From Nitratidesulfovibrio sp. SRB-5 (lineage in GTDB: Bacteria; Desulfobacterota; Desulfovibrionia; Desulfovibrionales; Desulfovibrionaceae): 64,000 nucleotides of DNA. A program made the translations under genes and the position numbers. Positions 23,347 to 32,213 of this stretch are shown in pieces (the stretch's first letter is position 1; each line of letters begins with the position of its first letter). The notes beneath the pieces were generated by a model. That model was not told where the DNA came from, did no database searches, and saw only the letters and a program-made list of their open reading frames with translations. Location of the stretch: contig NZ_JAIOTY010000002.1 of NCBI RefSeq assembly GCF_019931275.1, positions 124,001-188,000 of the forward strand, given 5' to 3'.

Positions 23347-26300
23347 GGCTGCTCCGTGGCGGGGGGTGCCGCGTTGTCCCCGGTGGCATTCCCGCCGGGT
23401 TTTTCCGCACCCTGCATGCCGTAGTAGCTGGCCCGGAACGGCGCGGTGTAGTCCCCGGCGGCAAGCAGGGCGCGGGCCAGTCCTGCGGGCGGGGCTGCGG
23501 GCGTGCAGGCCAGCAGGGCGGCGTTGATGGCCGCCGGGTCGCGCATCAGGGGTACCGGCAGGCGCAGGCCGTAGTTCCACGCGGCCATGCGCTCGGCGGG
23601 CGCGCCCAGGTCGAAGGTGACCGGGTACAGTCCGGCCAGCACCGCCTCGGACAGGGTGTAGGAATATGTTTCCGGCCACACGGCGGGCAGGAAGGCCAGG
23701 TGGTGGCCGCCGTGCCCGCTTCCGTCCGCTCCGGTTCCGTTTGCCGAGCCCAGCAGACCGGGCAGTTCGTCCGCGTCGTAGCGGCCCGTGACGGTCACCC
23801 CAAGCTCGCGCAGCACGTCGTCGCGGTCGGTGTAGCCCACCACCGTGAAGTGCAGGGGCAGCCCGGCCTCGCGGGCGTGGCGGGCGCAGGCTTCCAGCAC
23901 GTGCGAGCCCTTGTGCGGGCCGATGGCCCCGATCACCGCCACCCGCAACACCTCGTCGGGCTTGCGGGGGGCGGGGGTGGGGGCGTCGCCTTCGGGCCGG
24001 GCCGTGGCCGCATGGGGCCTGATGGCACGGGTCAGGGGCGAGGTTTCCTGATGGGGACGCACGGTGATGCGCGCCGCGCAACCGGGGAAATGGGCGGCCA
24101 GCCGCCGCGCCGTGTCGTTGCTGGGCGTGAAGACCACGCGGGCGCCATCCAGCAGCGTGCCCCATGCCGCGCGCCAGCGCACGATGTCCGTGTTGCCCAG
24201 TTGCGGCGTTTCCGTCGCGATGCACGCCCCGCAACGCCACGGCGCGCCGTGCGCAGTCCCCCCGTCTCCGTCCAGCGCGGTGGGGCAGGGGTAGCCGTCC
24301 GGGCCGATGCAGGTGATGCGCGGGCACAGGGCGGACAGGTCGTGCGCGGTGACGTCGTAGGGGATTTCCAGCAGCCGGGCCAGCAGCGGCAGCAGCTCCG
24401 GCGCGGCGTGGGGGTACCCGGCCAGGTTGTGCACGTGGATGTGGGCCACGCGCAGGTCGGCCAGCACTTCCAGCAGCGCGCCGAAGTCGGGCGGCAGGTC
24501 GAAGGCCAGGTTGGGCAGGTGCAGGGGGCCAGCGTCGCAGGTGGGAGCGGTCCCGCAGGCCGGACCAGCGCCGCAGGCAGGTTCAGGCAGATTCAACGTC
24601 CACACGCAGCCCGCGTCGTTGCCGCGCGGGCGCAGCACCAGCGCGGGCGTGCCCTCCGCCGCCAGCCGGTCGCACAGGTCACGCACATGGCGTTCGGTGC
24701 CGCCGCCCCAGTTGTGGGTGACCATCAGCACCGGGCGGGTCGCGTCATTACCGCGTGCTTGCGCCGCAGTGCTGCCGGGCGCTTGCGCCCCGTCCGTGCC
24801 GGGCGACCACGTCGTGCCGGGAAAGCGCCGCGCCAGTGCGCCGCGCAGCCGCGCCAGGTCCAGAGCCCGGCGGGCCGGACGGGCCGGGTCCGCCGCGCAG
24901 TGGGCGGCCACGGTGCGCAGGTAGTCCGGGTACATCCGCTGAATGGTCGCGAAGGCCGTTTCCTTGAGCGGCGCGGCATCATCGCCGAAGGACATTTCGC
25001 CCGCGTGACGCACGAAGACATCGGCGGCCAGCAGATGGCGCCAGCCCAGCGCGGCGGCGCGCATGCAGAAGTCATTTTCCTCGCCGTAGCCCCGGCCGAA
25101 GGTGGCCTCGTCGAAGAGGCCGGTTTCCGTCAGGCAGGCCCGGCGGATCAGCATGCAGAAGCCCACCGCCGTGGGAATGTCCACGGCCACCCCGGCGTTG
25201 ACCGTGGCGGCCAGCGCGTCCAGCGCGGCGCTGTCCAGTTCCAGCCCGGCGCGGTTGTCGCGTTCCGTCACCGGGTAGCTGCAAATGGTGGCGTTGTTGG
25301 ACAGCGGGGTGACGCTGCCCGCGTCGGGCCGGGCGTCCAGGTGCGCCGCCAGACGGCCCAGCCAGCCGGGAAAGACCACGGTGTCCGAGTTCAGCAGCAC
25401 CACGTCGCATTCCGGGTGCAGGGCCATGCCCGCGTTGACCGAGGCCACGAAGCCCCGGTTGGCGGAGTGCTCCACCAGTTCAACCAGCCCCAGCCCGGCC
25501 AGGCGGCGCAGTGCCTGCGCCAGGTTCGGTTCCGGGCTGGCGTCGTTGACCACCACCACACGGGCGCGTGGCGCGGCGGCGTCTGCAGGTTCAAGGTCCG
25601 CGACCAGCACGGAATGCAGGCAGGCCAGGGTCTGGTCCGTTCCCGCGTACACCGGCACGATGACGTCGATGACCGGGCGGTGCGGCGTGCCGCCTGATGC
25701 ATCAGACAGCGCCGCCCGGCGCGCCGCCAGTGCCGTCCAGATGGTTGCATCCGCAAGGTCGGGCGGTGCGGGCCACGGCTCGCGGGTGTCCGGCTCGCTG
25801 ATGGTCGGGCGTTCCGGGGCGGTGGCCTCCAGCGCGTCCAGCAGGCGGGCGCGGGCGTCTTTCGTGACGGACGGAATTGTCGGTGATACCGGGGCAGTCG
25901 CCTCCATTGCACTGTCCAGCCCCGCCAGCAGGGCTTCCGCCGCGCTGGCTGCCGTGCGCAGGGTGGTGATGCGTCCGTGCTGGCGACCGGAGCGGGCGTT
26001 GGCCGCCACGCAGTGTTCCTCTGCCCGCTTGCGGCGCAGGTCGGACAGGGCCAGGTCCAGCCGCACGGCGGCGGGGATGCGCTCTTCCGGCTGGCCGTAG
26101 GCGCGGGTTTCCAGCAGGGCGCGGGCAAGATGGACAGGGTCGCGGATTTCCGTGCCGCAGGGCGCTGGCAGGCTGCCGTCTTCCAGCCGTTCGCGCGGGA
26201 TGCACAGCAGCGCGCCCTCTTCCGCCGCGCCGAACACGTTGCGGCTGGCCCCCCGGAAATTGGCGGGGTTGAAGGCGGGCAGGCGCAGGTGGAACACCGC

Positions 26301-28391
26301 GTAGCCCCAGGCCAGCGCTTGCCGCGCGCAGGGCCAGGCCCGTGCGAAGCCGGGGCATTCCAGATGCAGCACCGGGCGGCAGGCCCGGATGGTGTCCGCC
26401 GACCCGCGCAGGATGGCGGCCTCGTCCCCTTCGGCGTCAATTTTGATGAGGTCCAGCCGCCCGGCGGTGTCCGCCGTTCCGGCTTCTGGCCTGATGATCT
26501 CCAGCCGCCCGGCGGTGCCCGGCCTTTCCGGCGCGGGCAGGTGCAGCCCCAGTCCGTCGATGGTCAGCAGGGGGATTTCGTCAGCGGGATGCGTCGCGTC
26601 CTGCGGTACATTGCCCGTATCCAGCAGGCGCACTGCGTTCAGGTTCTGCCCTTCCGGCGCGACAATGCGCGGCACCCGCGCCGTGCCTGCCCGGCCCGCC
26701 GCCCCGGCCCGCACCGGGGTGACCACGCCCGCAAGGTTGTTTACGGCCACGGTGCGTTGCAGCAGGGAGAACACCTCTGCCTGCGGTTCCAGCGCGGTCA
26801 CCTGCCCGCTTGCCCCCACCATGCGGGCAAAGGCCACGGCGTGGCTGCCCACGTTGGATCCCACGTCCAGCACGCGGCCCCCGGCGGGCGCGTAGGGGGC
26901 CAGCGCATCCAGTTCCGCCTGCGCCCATTCGCCGTAGATGGCCAGGGCCATGCCCACCGGGCCGTCGAAATCGAAGTGATGGATGACGCCCTGTCGGCAC
27001 GGTGTGGCCATGACGTGGTCTTCAAGGTGCGGGGGCAGGCCGCCGGTCGGGATGTTGCCGGATGCCATGCTGCCGGTTGGGGCGCTCCCTTCCGGGGCAT
27101 CCGGCGTGGGGGCCACGTCGGCTCCAACCGCCGTCATGCCCCGGCCCCTGGGCCGCGCGTCTGCGTCCGTCGCACATGCGCCGTCCCCGTCTTCCCCACC
27201 TTCTGCCGCGTCGTCGTACAGGAACAGTTCCAGCGGCCCCACGGTGAACAGGTCTCCCTCCCGTTCCGAAGGGTCGAAGCGGACGGAGCGCAGCACGCCT
27301 TCGCCGCGCATGGCGGTTTCCACGTCGGCGCGGGTGAAGCCGTTCATGTGCGGCACGGAGTGCAGGGTGCGGTCGGCGTACACGGCCCCGCTTTCCTCCA
27401 GCCGGAAGTAGGCCTTGGCGAAGTTGTGCTCGCGGAATTCGCTCAGGTTGGCCGAGCGCACGTTGACCATGGCGATGCGCTGCACGTCCACGCCGGGCAG
27501 GCGGTAGGTGATGCCGGGGTCGCCGGTGACGGCGCGGAACACCGGCTGGATGGCGCCCAGGCGTTCACGGTCTGTCCCGCCGTCAAGCCCGGTGGGCAGC
27601 GCGGCATTCGGATCGCCGCCCGCCACGGGCACGGCGTTGGCGATGCGTTCCGGCCATACCAGCAGATGGCGCAGGGGCCGCGTCTTGCGCAGTTCCGCCG
27701 CGAAGGAGATGCCCGATTCGTCGCGCAGGTTGATGCTGCACAGTCTGGGGTCGTCCGAGGCGGCGCAGGGCGTGCGCCGGGCGGCAAAGCCGCACTCCTC
27801 CGCCGCCCGGCGCAGGCTGGTGAAGTCGTGCAGCCAGCGGTGGCCGCCCATGCGCAGGCCGGTGTTCACGGCGTCCATGCCGTTGCGGCAGCGCATCACG
27901 TCGGCGAAGTAGTCGCCGCTGCCCACAAGCACGGCGGGGTCGAAGCGCTGGCCGTAGGTCCACAACTGGCCGATGTCCGGGGTGAGCAGCCGGGCCACCC
28001 CGCCGGGCCGCAGCAGCACGTTCATGGAGCACAGGATGTACAGCTGCTCGGTAAGGAAGAAATGCTCGATGACGTCTTCCGCGTAGAAGGCGGCCACCTG
28101 CCCGGCAAGGCGGCGCGGCCACACGTCCAGCAGGCGGCATTCGCGCACCCGCTCGTCGTGGGGCAGGAAGTCCAGATTCACGAAGCCGTCCAGCACCGCG
28201 CCGCCGCAGCCCAGATGCACGTATGCCCCCGCGGCGTCCGCGCCCTGCCAGTCGTCGTGCGACCAGGCGAACCACGCGGCCAGGCGGGGATTGCAGCGGG
28301 ATAGACCCGCCATATCGGGAAGGCTGGCCGTGTCCGGCGTGGCGGAGGCGTGGGGAGTGTCGGTCATGGTGGCGATGTGGGGGCTGGTCAT
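23343..28391 (-). CDS. 1682-aa methyltransferase-methyltransferase-GT2-GT4 fusion
   Basis: A very large modular enzyme. Residues ~57-220: a methyltransferase-like domain (YVHLGCGGAVLDGFVNLDF, FYAEDVIEHFF, LLRPGGVARLLTPD). Residues ~470-740: an FkbM-family methyltransferase (VLDVGSNVGSHAVAFARMVG, VTALEPQAEVFSLL, DLIKIDAEGDEAAILRGS). Residues ~910-1140: GT2 (VIDVIVPVYAGTDQTLACLH, VVVVNDASPE, NRGFVASVNAGM, LLNSDTVVFPGWL). Residues ~1220-1660: GT4 (LMVTHNWGGGTERHVRDLCD, VAVIGAIGPHKG, FLPAVWPETYSYTLSEAVLA). I chose the ATG at 28391 (AGGA about ten bases upstream); an ATG at 28367 is possible. Linkers are Ala/Pro/Gly-rich. One chain could add two sugars and two methyl groups. The order of action and acceptor are unknown. 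Confidence 0.85.
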   Translation of the reverse strand: MTSPHIATMTDTPHASATPDTASLPDMAGLSRCNPRLAAWFAWSHDDWQGADAAGAYVHLGCGGAVLDGFVNLDFLPHDERVRECRLLDVWPRRLAGQVAAFYAEDVIEHFFLTEQLYILCSMNVLLRPGGVARLLTPDIGQLWTYGQRFDPAVLVGSGDYFADVMRCRNGMDAVNTGLRMGGHRWLHDFTSLRRAAEECGFAARRTPCAASDDPRLCSINLRDESGISFAAELRKTRPLRHLLVWPERIANAVPVAGGDPNAALPTGLDGGTDRERLGAIQPVFRAVTGDPGITYRLPGVDVQRIAMVNVRSANLSEFREHNFAKAYFRLEESGAVYADRTLHSVPHMNGFTRADVETAMRGEGVLRSVRFDPSEREGDLFTVGPLELFLYDDAAEGGEDGDGACATDADARPRGRGMTAVGADVAPTPDAPEGSAPTGSMASGNIPTGGLPPHLEDHVMATPCRQGVIHHFDFDGPVGMALAIYGEWAQAELDALAPYAPAGGRVLDVGSNVGSHAVAFARMVGASGQVTALEPQAEVFSLLQRTVAVNNLAGVVTPVRAGAAGRAGTARVPRIVAPEGQNLNAVRLLDTGNVPQDATHPADEIPLLTIDGLGLHLPAPERPGTAGRLEIIRPEAGTADTAGRLDLIKIDAEGDEAAILRGSADTIRACRPVLHLECPGFARAWPCARQALAWGYAVFHLRLPAFNPANFRGASRNVFGAAEEGALLCIPRERLEDGSLPAPCGTEIRDPVHLARALLETRAYGQPEERIPAAVRLDLALSDLRRKRAEEHCVAANARSGRQHGRITTLRTAASAAEALLAGLDSAMEATAPVSPTIPSVTKDARARLLDALEATAPERPTISEPDTREPWPAPPDLADATIWTALAARRAALSDASGGTPHRPVIDVIVPVYAGTDQTLACLHSVLVADLEPADAAAPRARVVVVNDASPEPNLAQALRRLAGLGLVELVEHSANRGFVASVNAGMALHPECDVVLLNSDTVVFPGWLGRLAAHLDARPDAGSVTPLSNNATICSYPVTERDNRAGLELDSAALDALAATVNAGVAVDIPTAVGFCMLIRRACLTETGLFDEATFGRGYGEENDFCMRAAALGWRHLLAADVFVRHAGEMSFGDDAAPLKETAFATIQRMYPDYLRTVAAHCAADPARPARRALDLARLRGALARRFPGTTWSPGTDGAQAPGSTAAQARGNDATRPVLMVTHNWGGGTERHVRDLCDRLAAEGTPALVLRPRGNDAGCVWTLNLPEPACGAGPACGTAPTCDAGPLHLPNLAFDLPPDFGALLEVLADLRVAHIHVHNLAGYPHAAPELLPLLARLLEIPYDVTAHDLSALCPRITCIGPDGYPCPTALDGDGGTAHGAPWRCGACIATETPQLGNTDIVRWRAAWGTLLDGARVVFTPSNDTARRLAAHFPGCAARITVRPHQETSPLTRAIRPHAATARPEGDAPTPAPRKPDEVLRVAVIGAIGPHKGSHVLEACARHAREAGLPLHFTVVGYTDRDDVLRELGVTVTGRYDADELPGLLGSANGTGADGSGHGGHHLAFLPAVWPETYSYTLSEAVLAGLYPVTFDLGAPAERMAAWNYGLRLPVPLMRDPAAINAALLACTPAAPPAGLARALLAAGDYTAPFRASYYGMQGAEKPGGNATGDNAAPPATEQP

Positions 28392-28467
28392 GCGGGGCGG
28401 TATCCTGCAGGTGCGGGCGGTTATGTGCGGCGGTGGATGGTGCGCGGGGTCCGGCCAGATTTGGACC

Positions 28468-28520
28468 CGGTCAAGTCCGGTCAAGTCTGGCCAAGTCCGA
28501 TCAGTTTCGATCAGGGCCGG
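28468..28520. repeat. ~10-bp tandem repeats upstream of giant gene
   Basis: Five imperfect copies of a 10-bp unit, best form cggtcaagtc, lie in the 150-bp gap between the methyltransferase relic and the start of the 1682-residue gene. Units are one helical turn apart. There is no clear -10/-35 pair beside them. Confidence 0.55.
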
Positions 28521-28542
28521 GGCCGGGCGCTTGGGAGCGCGT

Positions 28543-28846
28543 TCAGGCGCGGGGCTTCACGCCCATGCGGCCCGTGTAGTCGGTGCGGGTCAGCAGCGGC
28601 GGGGTGCCCCCGGCGCGGGCAAGGTCCGCGAAATAGGCGTCCACGGCGCGGCCCACACCGGGAAAGTGGCCGTAGTCGTCGATGCACAGCACCCCGCCCG
28701 GCGACAGGCGCGGGTAGAGGTGGGTCAGTTCGTGCAGCACCGAGGCATCGCGCCACGCGAAGCAGGCGTCCCAGAACTGCGCGTCGGTGATGCGGGGTAG
28801 CGGGAGCGAGGGCGCCCCGTTCTGGGTTGATTGAGGCGGTGTTCAC
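28543..28846 (-). pseudogene. relic of TylF/MycF-type methyltransferase
   Basis: Downstream of the NeuA-like gene a GTG at 28846 overlaps that gene's stop codon (GTGA), as a normal co-translated start would, but after about 18 codons its frame becomes nonsense. In a neighbouring frame (the same one as the upstream gene, after its TGA) a good protein segment appears: ITDAQFWDACFAW, then HELTHLYPRLSPGGVLCIDD, YGHFPGVGRAVDAYF and TRTDYTGRMGVKP, ending at 28543. This is the C-terminal ~80 residues of macrocin-O-methyltransferase (TylF) family proteins, normally ~250 residues. The SAM-binding N-terminal two thirds are absent. I read it as a deleted and frameshifted remnant; a short functional remnant starting at the GTG at 28740 cannot be excluded. 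Confidence 0.6.
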
Positions 28847-31017
28847 GGGGTGTTTCCTGTGGCGGCTTGAGCGGTGATGTCGGGGTGTCCGCCATGGACG
28901 GCCAGGGCCATGCCCCGCGCGGCGTCCAGGCGCGAGGCCACCAGTGTGGCCTGGGCGCGACCGATGGGGATGGGGTGATAGGCTAGGCTGGCGGATTCGT
29001 CGGGGCCGGAATCGTGCGGGGCGGGGGCGCCATCGACGATGCCTTCCGTTGTGCTTTCTGTGGTGCCGCCCCCAACGCGCAGCAGGGTCAGCGCGCCGTC
29101 GCGGCACAGCACACCGGGCAGGTCCTGCCGCCGGGCGGGCACGCCCGGTGCGGAAAGCACGGAACCTACCGCGTCCACCCGCTTGAGGTGCGCGGGGTGC
29201 ACCGGCGCGGGCGATACGGAACATGCGGGCAGGTCGCGTCCGGCGTTGGCGGCGGCAAGGGCTGCCCGCGCCGAGCCGACGAAGGCGCGCAGGGTGGCCG
29301 CATCCAGCAGGGCGGCGCGTCCGTCGATGCACAGGATGTCCCGCCCGAAAACTTCAGGTGCATGGGTGACAATAGCAGGCCCGGCCGTGCTTGCCGCCGC
29401 AAGGTCGCCAGCGTTCAGCAGCGGCACAGGCCACGCGGCGCGGCGAGTGGCGAGAAATTGCGGCAGGGGCAGCAGGTCCAGCCCGTAACGGTGGGCCACG
29501 GCACGGGCCATGGCCCCTTCACCGCACACGGCCAGCGGGACGTGGGGCAGGGCGGCGCGTACCGCGTCCAGTACCCGGCACGGCGCGGGTATGCCAGCGA
29601 TGCGCAGGTACGGCCCGTCCGTGCCTTCCGCGTCTTCCGGCGCATCCGGCACATTCGGCACATTCGGCACATCCGTCATGTCCGGCGCATCCGGCGCATC
29701 CGGCACATTCGGCACATTCGGTACATCCGGCGCGCCGGGCGGCTCCAACCCTTCGGGCGGCAGCACCACAACGCAGGCCAGGTCGGCAGGGGCCGCCATG
29801 TTCTCCATGCCGGGGGTAACGGGCGCAGCCGGTACACCGGGCCGGGCGTCCGTCCCGCCGTTTACTGCGGCGTGGTGCGCGCCATCGTGCGCGGCCACGT
29901 CCGCCGGGGTGCACGCCGGAAACGGGTCGTCCCCGTCCAGCAGCAGGCGGCAGGTGGCGAGGTCCCACGGCTCGTCGATGTCCACGCCCTGCCGGGCGGA
30001 CAGCACGTGGGCCAGGGGTTCCGCCGGGGGCGCGGGAATGTCGGTCATGTACTGCCGGAACCACGGCTGCACATGGTAGTACGGGCGGTTGCAGGTGATG
30101 GAAAACGCGCCGCATTGCAGAAACCGCTCGTCGTCCGGGTAACCGTGTTCCGGGCGACCATGTCCCGGGCAGCCGTCTTCCGGTCCTGATTCGTTCGTGC
30201 CGTCGCCTTTCGTCGGGGCCGGTCCGCCGTCAAGCGGGCGGAAGTCCGGGGTCAGGAATTCCAGCGACACGGCGGGCAGGCGGGCCACGGTCTGGAGCGA
30301 GGGGCGGTTGGCCGCCGCCAGCCGGTCCACGGCGCGGCGCATCTCGTCCGGGTGCAGGCAGGGGTGGGTGGCCGAGACGGACAGCAGAAAGTCGGGCACG
30401 CGCCGCTCCACCAGCAGCATCCACACCTGCGCGTAGACCCAGACGTCCAGCGGCGACGCCTCGTCCGTGGCCAGTTCCGCCGGACGCAGGAAAGGCACGT
30501 CCGCCCCGGCGGCGCGGGCTGCCGCGGCGATGTCCGGGCAGTCGGTGTTGACCATGACCCGCGTGATGGACGCCACCGACCGGCAGGCCGCCACGGCCCG
30601 CGCGATGAGCGGCGCGCCGCCCACCGTGCGCAGCGCCTTGCGGGGCACCCCGCGCGAACCGCCGCGCGCCGCGATGACGGCCACCACGTCCCATTCCGCG
30701 CGCGGGATGTTCACGTCGCGCCGGGCCGGGTCGCACAAATGCTGGTGACGCACCCGCCCGCAGTCCACGATCCAGTCGTACAGGACGGAGGATGGCAGGC
30801 CGTGGGCCAGTACCCGGTGTACACCGCTGTCCGCGCGGCCCAGCCACGATTCCGTCACCGCCAGCACGCACTGTTCGGCGGGCATGATGGCCTGATCGGG
30901 TAAATGGGGAAGGCCGCGCGAAGGGGCAAGGTCGGGCAGGCGGGACTGGTCGGGACGATGGGGACGGACACCGGGCGCGCCGGGCTGCGCGGGCGAAAGG
31001 GGATGGCGCGCGCTCAT
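28843..31017 (-). CDS. NeuA-like cytidylyltransferase with long C-terminal region
   Basis: A 724-residue protein whose residues ~108-370 resemble acylneuraminate cytidylyltransferase: VVAVIAARGGSRGVPRKALR is the CTP-binding signature, followed by VMVNTDCPDIAAAARAAGAD, PFLRPAELATDEASPLDV and LLSVSATHPCLHPDEM; GVDIDEPWDLATCRLLLDG is the usual C-terminal motif. Typical NeuA is ~230 residues, so the N-terminal 108 and C-terminal ~340 residues are extra. The C-terminal part, after a VPN/APD repeat linker, contains PAPCRVLDAVRAALPHVPLA and DILCIDGRAALLDAATLRAF, fold unknown. The start at 31017 has GGGGAG upstream and overlaps the GT4 stop (ATGA). It would activate the acid made by the NeuB paralogue two genes upstream. 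Confidence 0.78.
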   Translation of the reverse strand: MSARHPLSPAQPGAPGVRPHRPDQSRLPDLAPSRGLPHLPDQAIMPAEQCVLAVTESWLGRADSGVHRVLAHGLPSSVLYDWIVDCGRVRHQHLCDPARRDVNIPRAEWDVVAVIAARGGSRGVPRKALRTVGGAPLIARAVAACRSVASITRVMVNTDCPDIAAAARAAGADVPFLRPAELATDEASPLDVWVYAQVWMLLVERRVPDFLLSVSATHPCLHPDEMRRAVDRLAAANRPSLQTVARLPAVSLEFLTPDFRPLDGGPAPTKGDGTNESGPEDGCPGHGRPEHGYPDDERFLQCGAFSITCNRPYYHVQPWFRQYMTDIPAPPAEPLAHVLSARQGVDIDEPWDLATCRLLLDGDDPFPACTPADVAAHDGAHHAAVNGGTDARPGVPAAPVTPGMENMAAPADLACVVVLPPEGLEPPGAPDVPNVPNVPDAPDAPDMTDVPNVPNVPDAPEDAEGTDGPYLRIAGIPAPCRVLDAVRAALPHVPLAVCGEGAMARAVAHRYGLDLLPLPQFLATRRAAWPVPLLNAGDLAAASTAGPAIVTHAPEVFGRDILCIDGRAALLDAATLRAFVGSARAALAAANAGRDLPACSVSPAPVHPAHLKRVDAVGSVLSAPGVPARRQDLPGVLCRDGALTLLRVGGGTTESTTEGIVDGAPAPHDSGPDESASLAYHPIPIGRAQATLVASRLDAARGMALAVHGGHPDITAQAATGNTP
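29641..29735. repeat. 9-bp in-frame minisatellite encoding VPN/APD linker
   Basis: About ten copies of a 9-bp unit (variants cggcacatt, cggcacatc, cggcgcatc) encode a three-residue repeat in the linker of the NeuA-like protein. Length changes keep the frame, so this is a candidate length-variable tract. Confidence 0.85.
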
Positions 31018-32213
31018 GGCCGGTCTCCCCGGCTTTCCCGATCACCCTGCCCGCTGACGACGGGCGCGGCTTCCGGAATGGCGGTTGCCGCATCGGCGGG
31101 CGCATCACCCAGCGCCGCCTGGTGCCGCGCCGCGTGCACCACATCCGGCAGGGTCACGGCAAAAAAACGTTCCGCCGGGGTGTCCAGCGCAAGATCCGGC
31201 TGGCGCCAGTCGCGGGCGGCGGCCACGGGGTCGTGGGCCAGCGATGCGTAGGCCGCGCCGTATGCGGCGGCGATGCGTTCCGGCTGCCAGTGGGCTTCCA
31301 TCCAGGCTCGCGCGGCGCGGCCCGCCCCTTGCGCGTCTGCCGGATGGTCCAGCAGGTGGCCCAGCACGTGGGCCGCATCCTCCAGCCGCACGTCGATGAA
31401 CGGACAGCCATCCGTTTCCGCCATGCGCGCCAGCACCCGGCGGCAGCGGCCATCCAGGTGGGCCAGAACCGGCTTGCCCTGGGCCAGCCCTTCCAGCCCG
31501 GTCAGGTGCCAGCTGCCGGTGACCAGGTCGTCCACCACGATGCGGGACAGTCGCTTGGCGGCAAGGGTGGCGGCCAGCGGCGTCTTGTGCACCAGGTGCC
31601 AGCTTGCCCCGCGCGGCAGGCACGCGGCGCGCACGGCGGCCTCGGCCTCTGGCCGGGCCTTGGTGTTCCAGCGGTCGGCCCAGGCCGAATGCAGCCGGGT
31701 GGGCGACAGGAACACGTCGTGGCGCAACGGGCCGTGCAGGGCAGGGTCGTGCGGCAGATGGTCCGCGTCGTGGATGGGCAGGGGATTGGGCACCACCCGC
31801 GCGCGGGGGTAGCAGCGTTCCTGAAACTGGCCCACCACCAGCGCGGGGATGGACTGGGCCAGCAGCGCGGCGGGGGTGATGTCCATGCGGCCCGCCACCA
31901 GCCCCGGTTCGCTGTGGAACTGGCGGATCACGAGCGTGCCCCTTTCCGCCAGCGCGCGAAAGTCGATGGGCGCGAAGTGGCGCGAATCCAGGTCCAGATA
32001 GTTGTGGAAGTGGATGATGTCGGCCTGCTCCGCCAGTTCGCGGGCGAGGCCCGGCGTTTCGTCGAACACCACGTCCTGCCCGAAGTCCTCGCTGCCGTAT
32101 CGCGTCAGGTCCACCAGCCGGGCCGTGCAGCCGGGCAGATGGGCGTTCAGCGCCCGCACCAGGCGCAGCGGCGCGCCCGCCAGCGGGGTGACGGCGAAAT
32201 GGACCACGCGCAT
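31014..32213 (-). CDS. GT4-like glycosyltransferase
   Basis: A 399-residue GT-B-type protein. The N-terminus RVVHFAVTPLAGAPLRLVRA resembles GT4 enzymes (substrate loop after the first strand); ADIIHFHNYLDLDSRHF and VVGQFQERCYPRARVVPNPL are typical of the interdomain region. The second domain contains VTGSWHLTGLEGLAQGKPVL, the E-G-x-A-x-G-x-P-V donor-binding motif. Translation starts at 32213, overlapping the stop of the NeuB-like gene (TGATG). The last ~50 residues are acidic/Ala-rich. It probably transfers the CMP-activated acid or a preceding sugar; donor unknown. Confidence 0.8.
   Translation of the reverse strand: MRVVHFAVTPLAGAPLRLVRALNAHLPGCTARLVDLTRYGSEDFGQDVVFDETPGLARELAEQADIIHFHNYLDLDSRHFAPIDFRALAERGTLVIRQFHSEPGLVAGRMDITPAALLAQSIPALVVGQFQERCYPRARVVPNPLPIHDADHLPHDPALHGPLRHDVFLSPTRLHSAWADRWNTKARPEAEAAVRAACLPRGASWHLVHKTPLAATLAAKRLSRIVVDDLVTGSWHLTGLEGLAQGKPVLAHLDGRCRRVLARMAETDGCPFIDVRLEDAAHVLGHLLDHPADAQGAGRAARAWMEAHWQPERIAAAYGAAYASLAHDPVAAARDWRQPDLALDTPAERFFAVTLPDVVHAARHQAALGDAPADAATAIPEAAPVVSGQGDRESRGDRP

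Noticed and set aside
14754-28304. Very long plus-strand open frames (for example 14754-17600, 23700-25697, 25977-28304)
   Set aside because: They lie antisense to well-recognised glycosyltransferase and methyltransferase genes; in such GC-rich DNA the antisense frame is stop-poor. Their products have no family motif.
28511-28846. Intact gene starting at the GTG at 28846
   Set aside because: After ~18 codons this frame becomes an Arg/Pro-rich antisense-like sequence, while the TylF-like segment continues in another frame, which points to a frameshifted relic.
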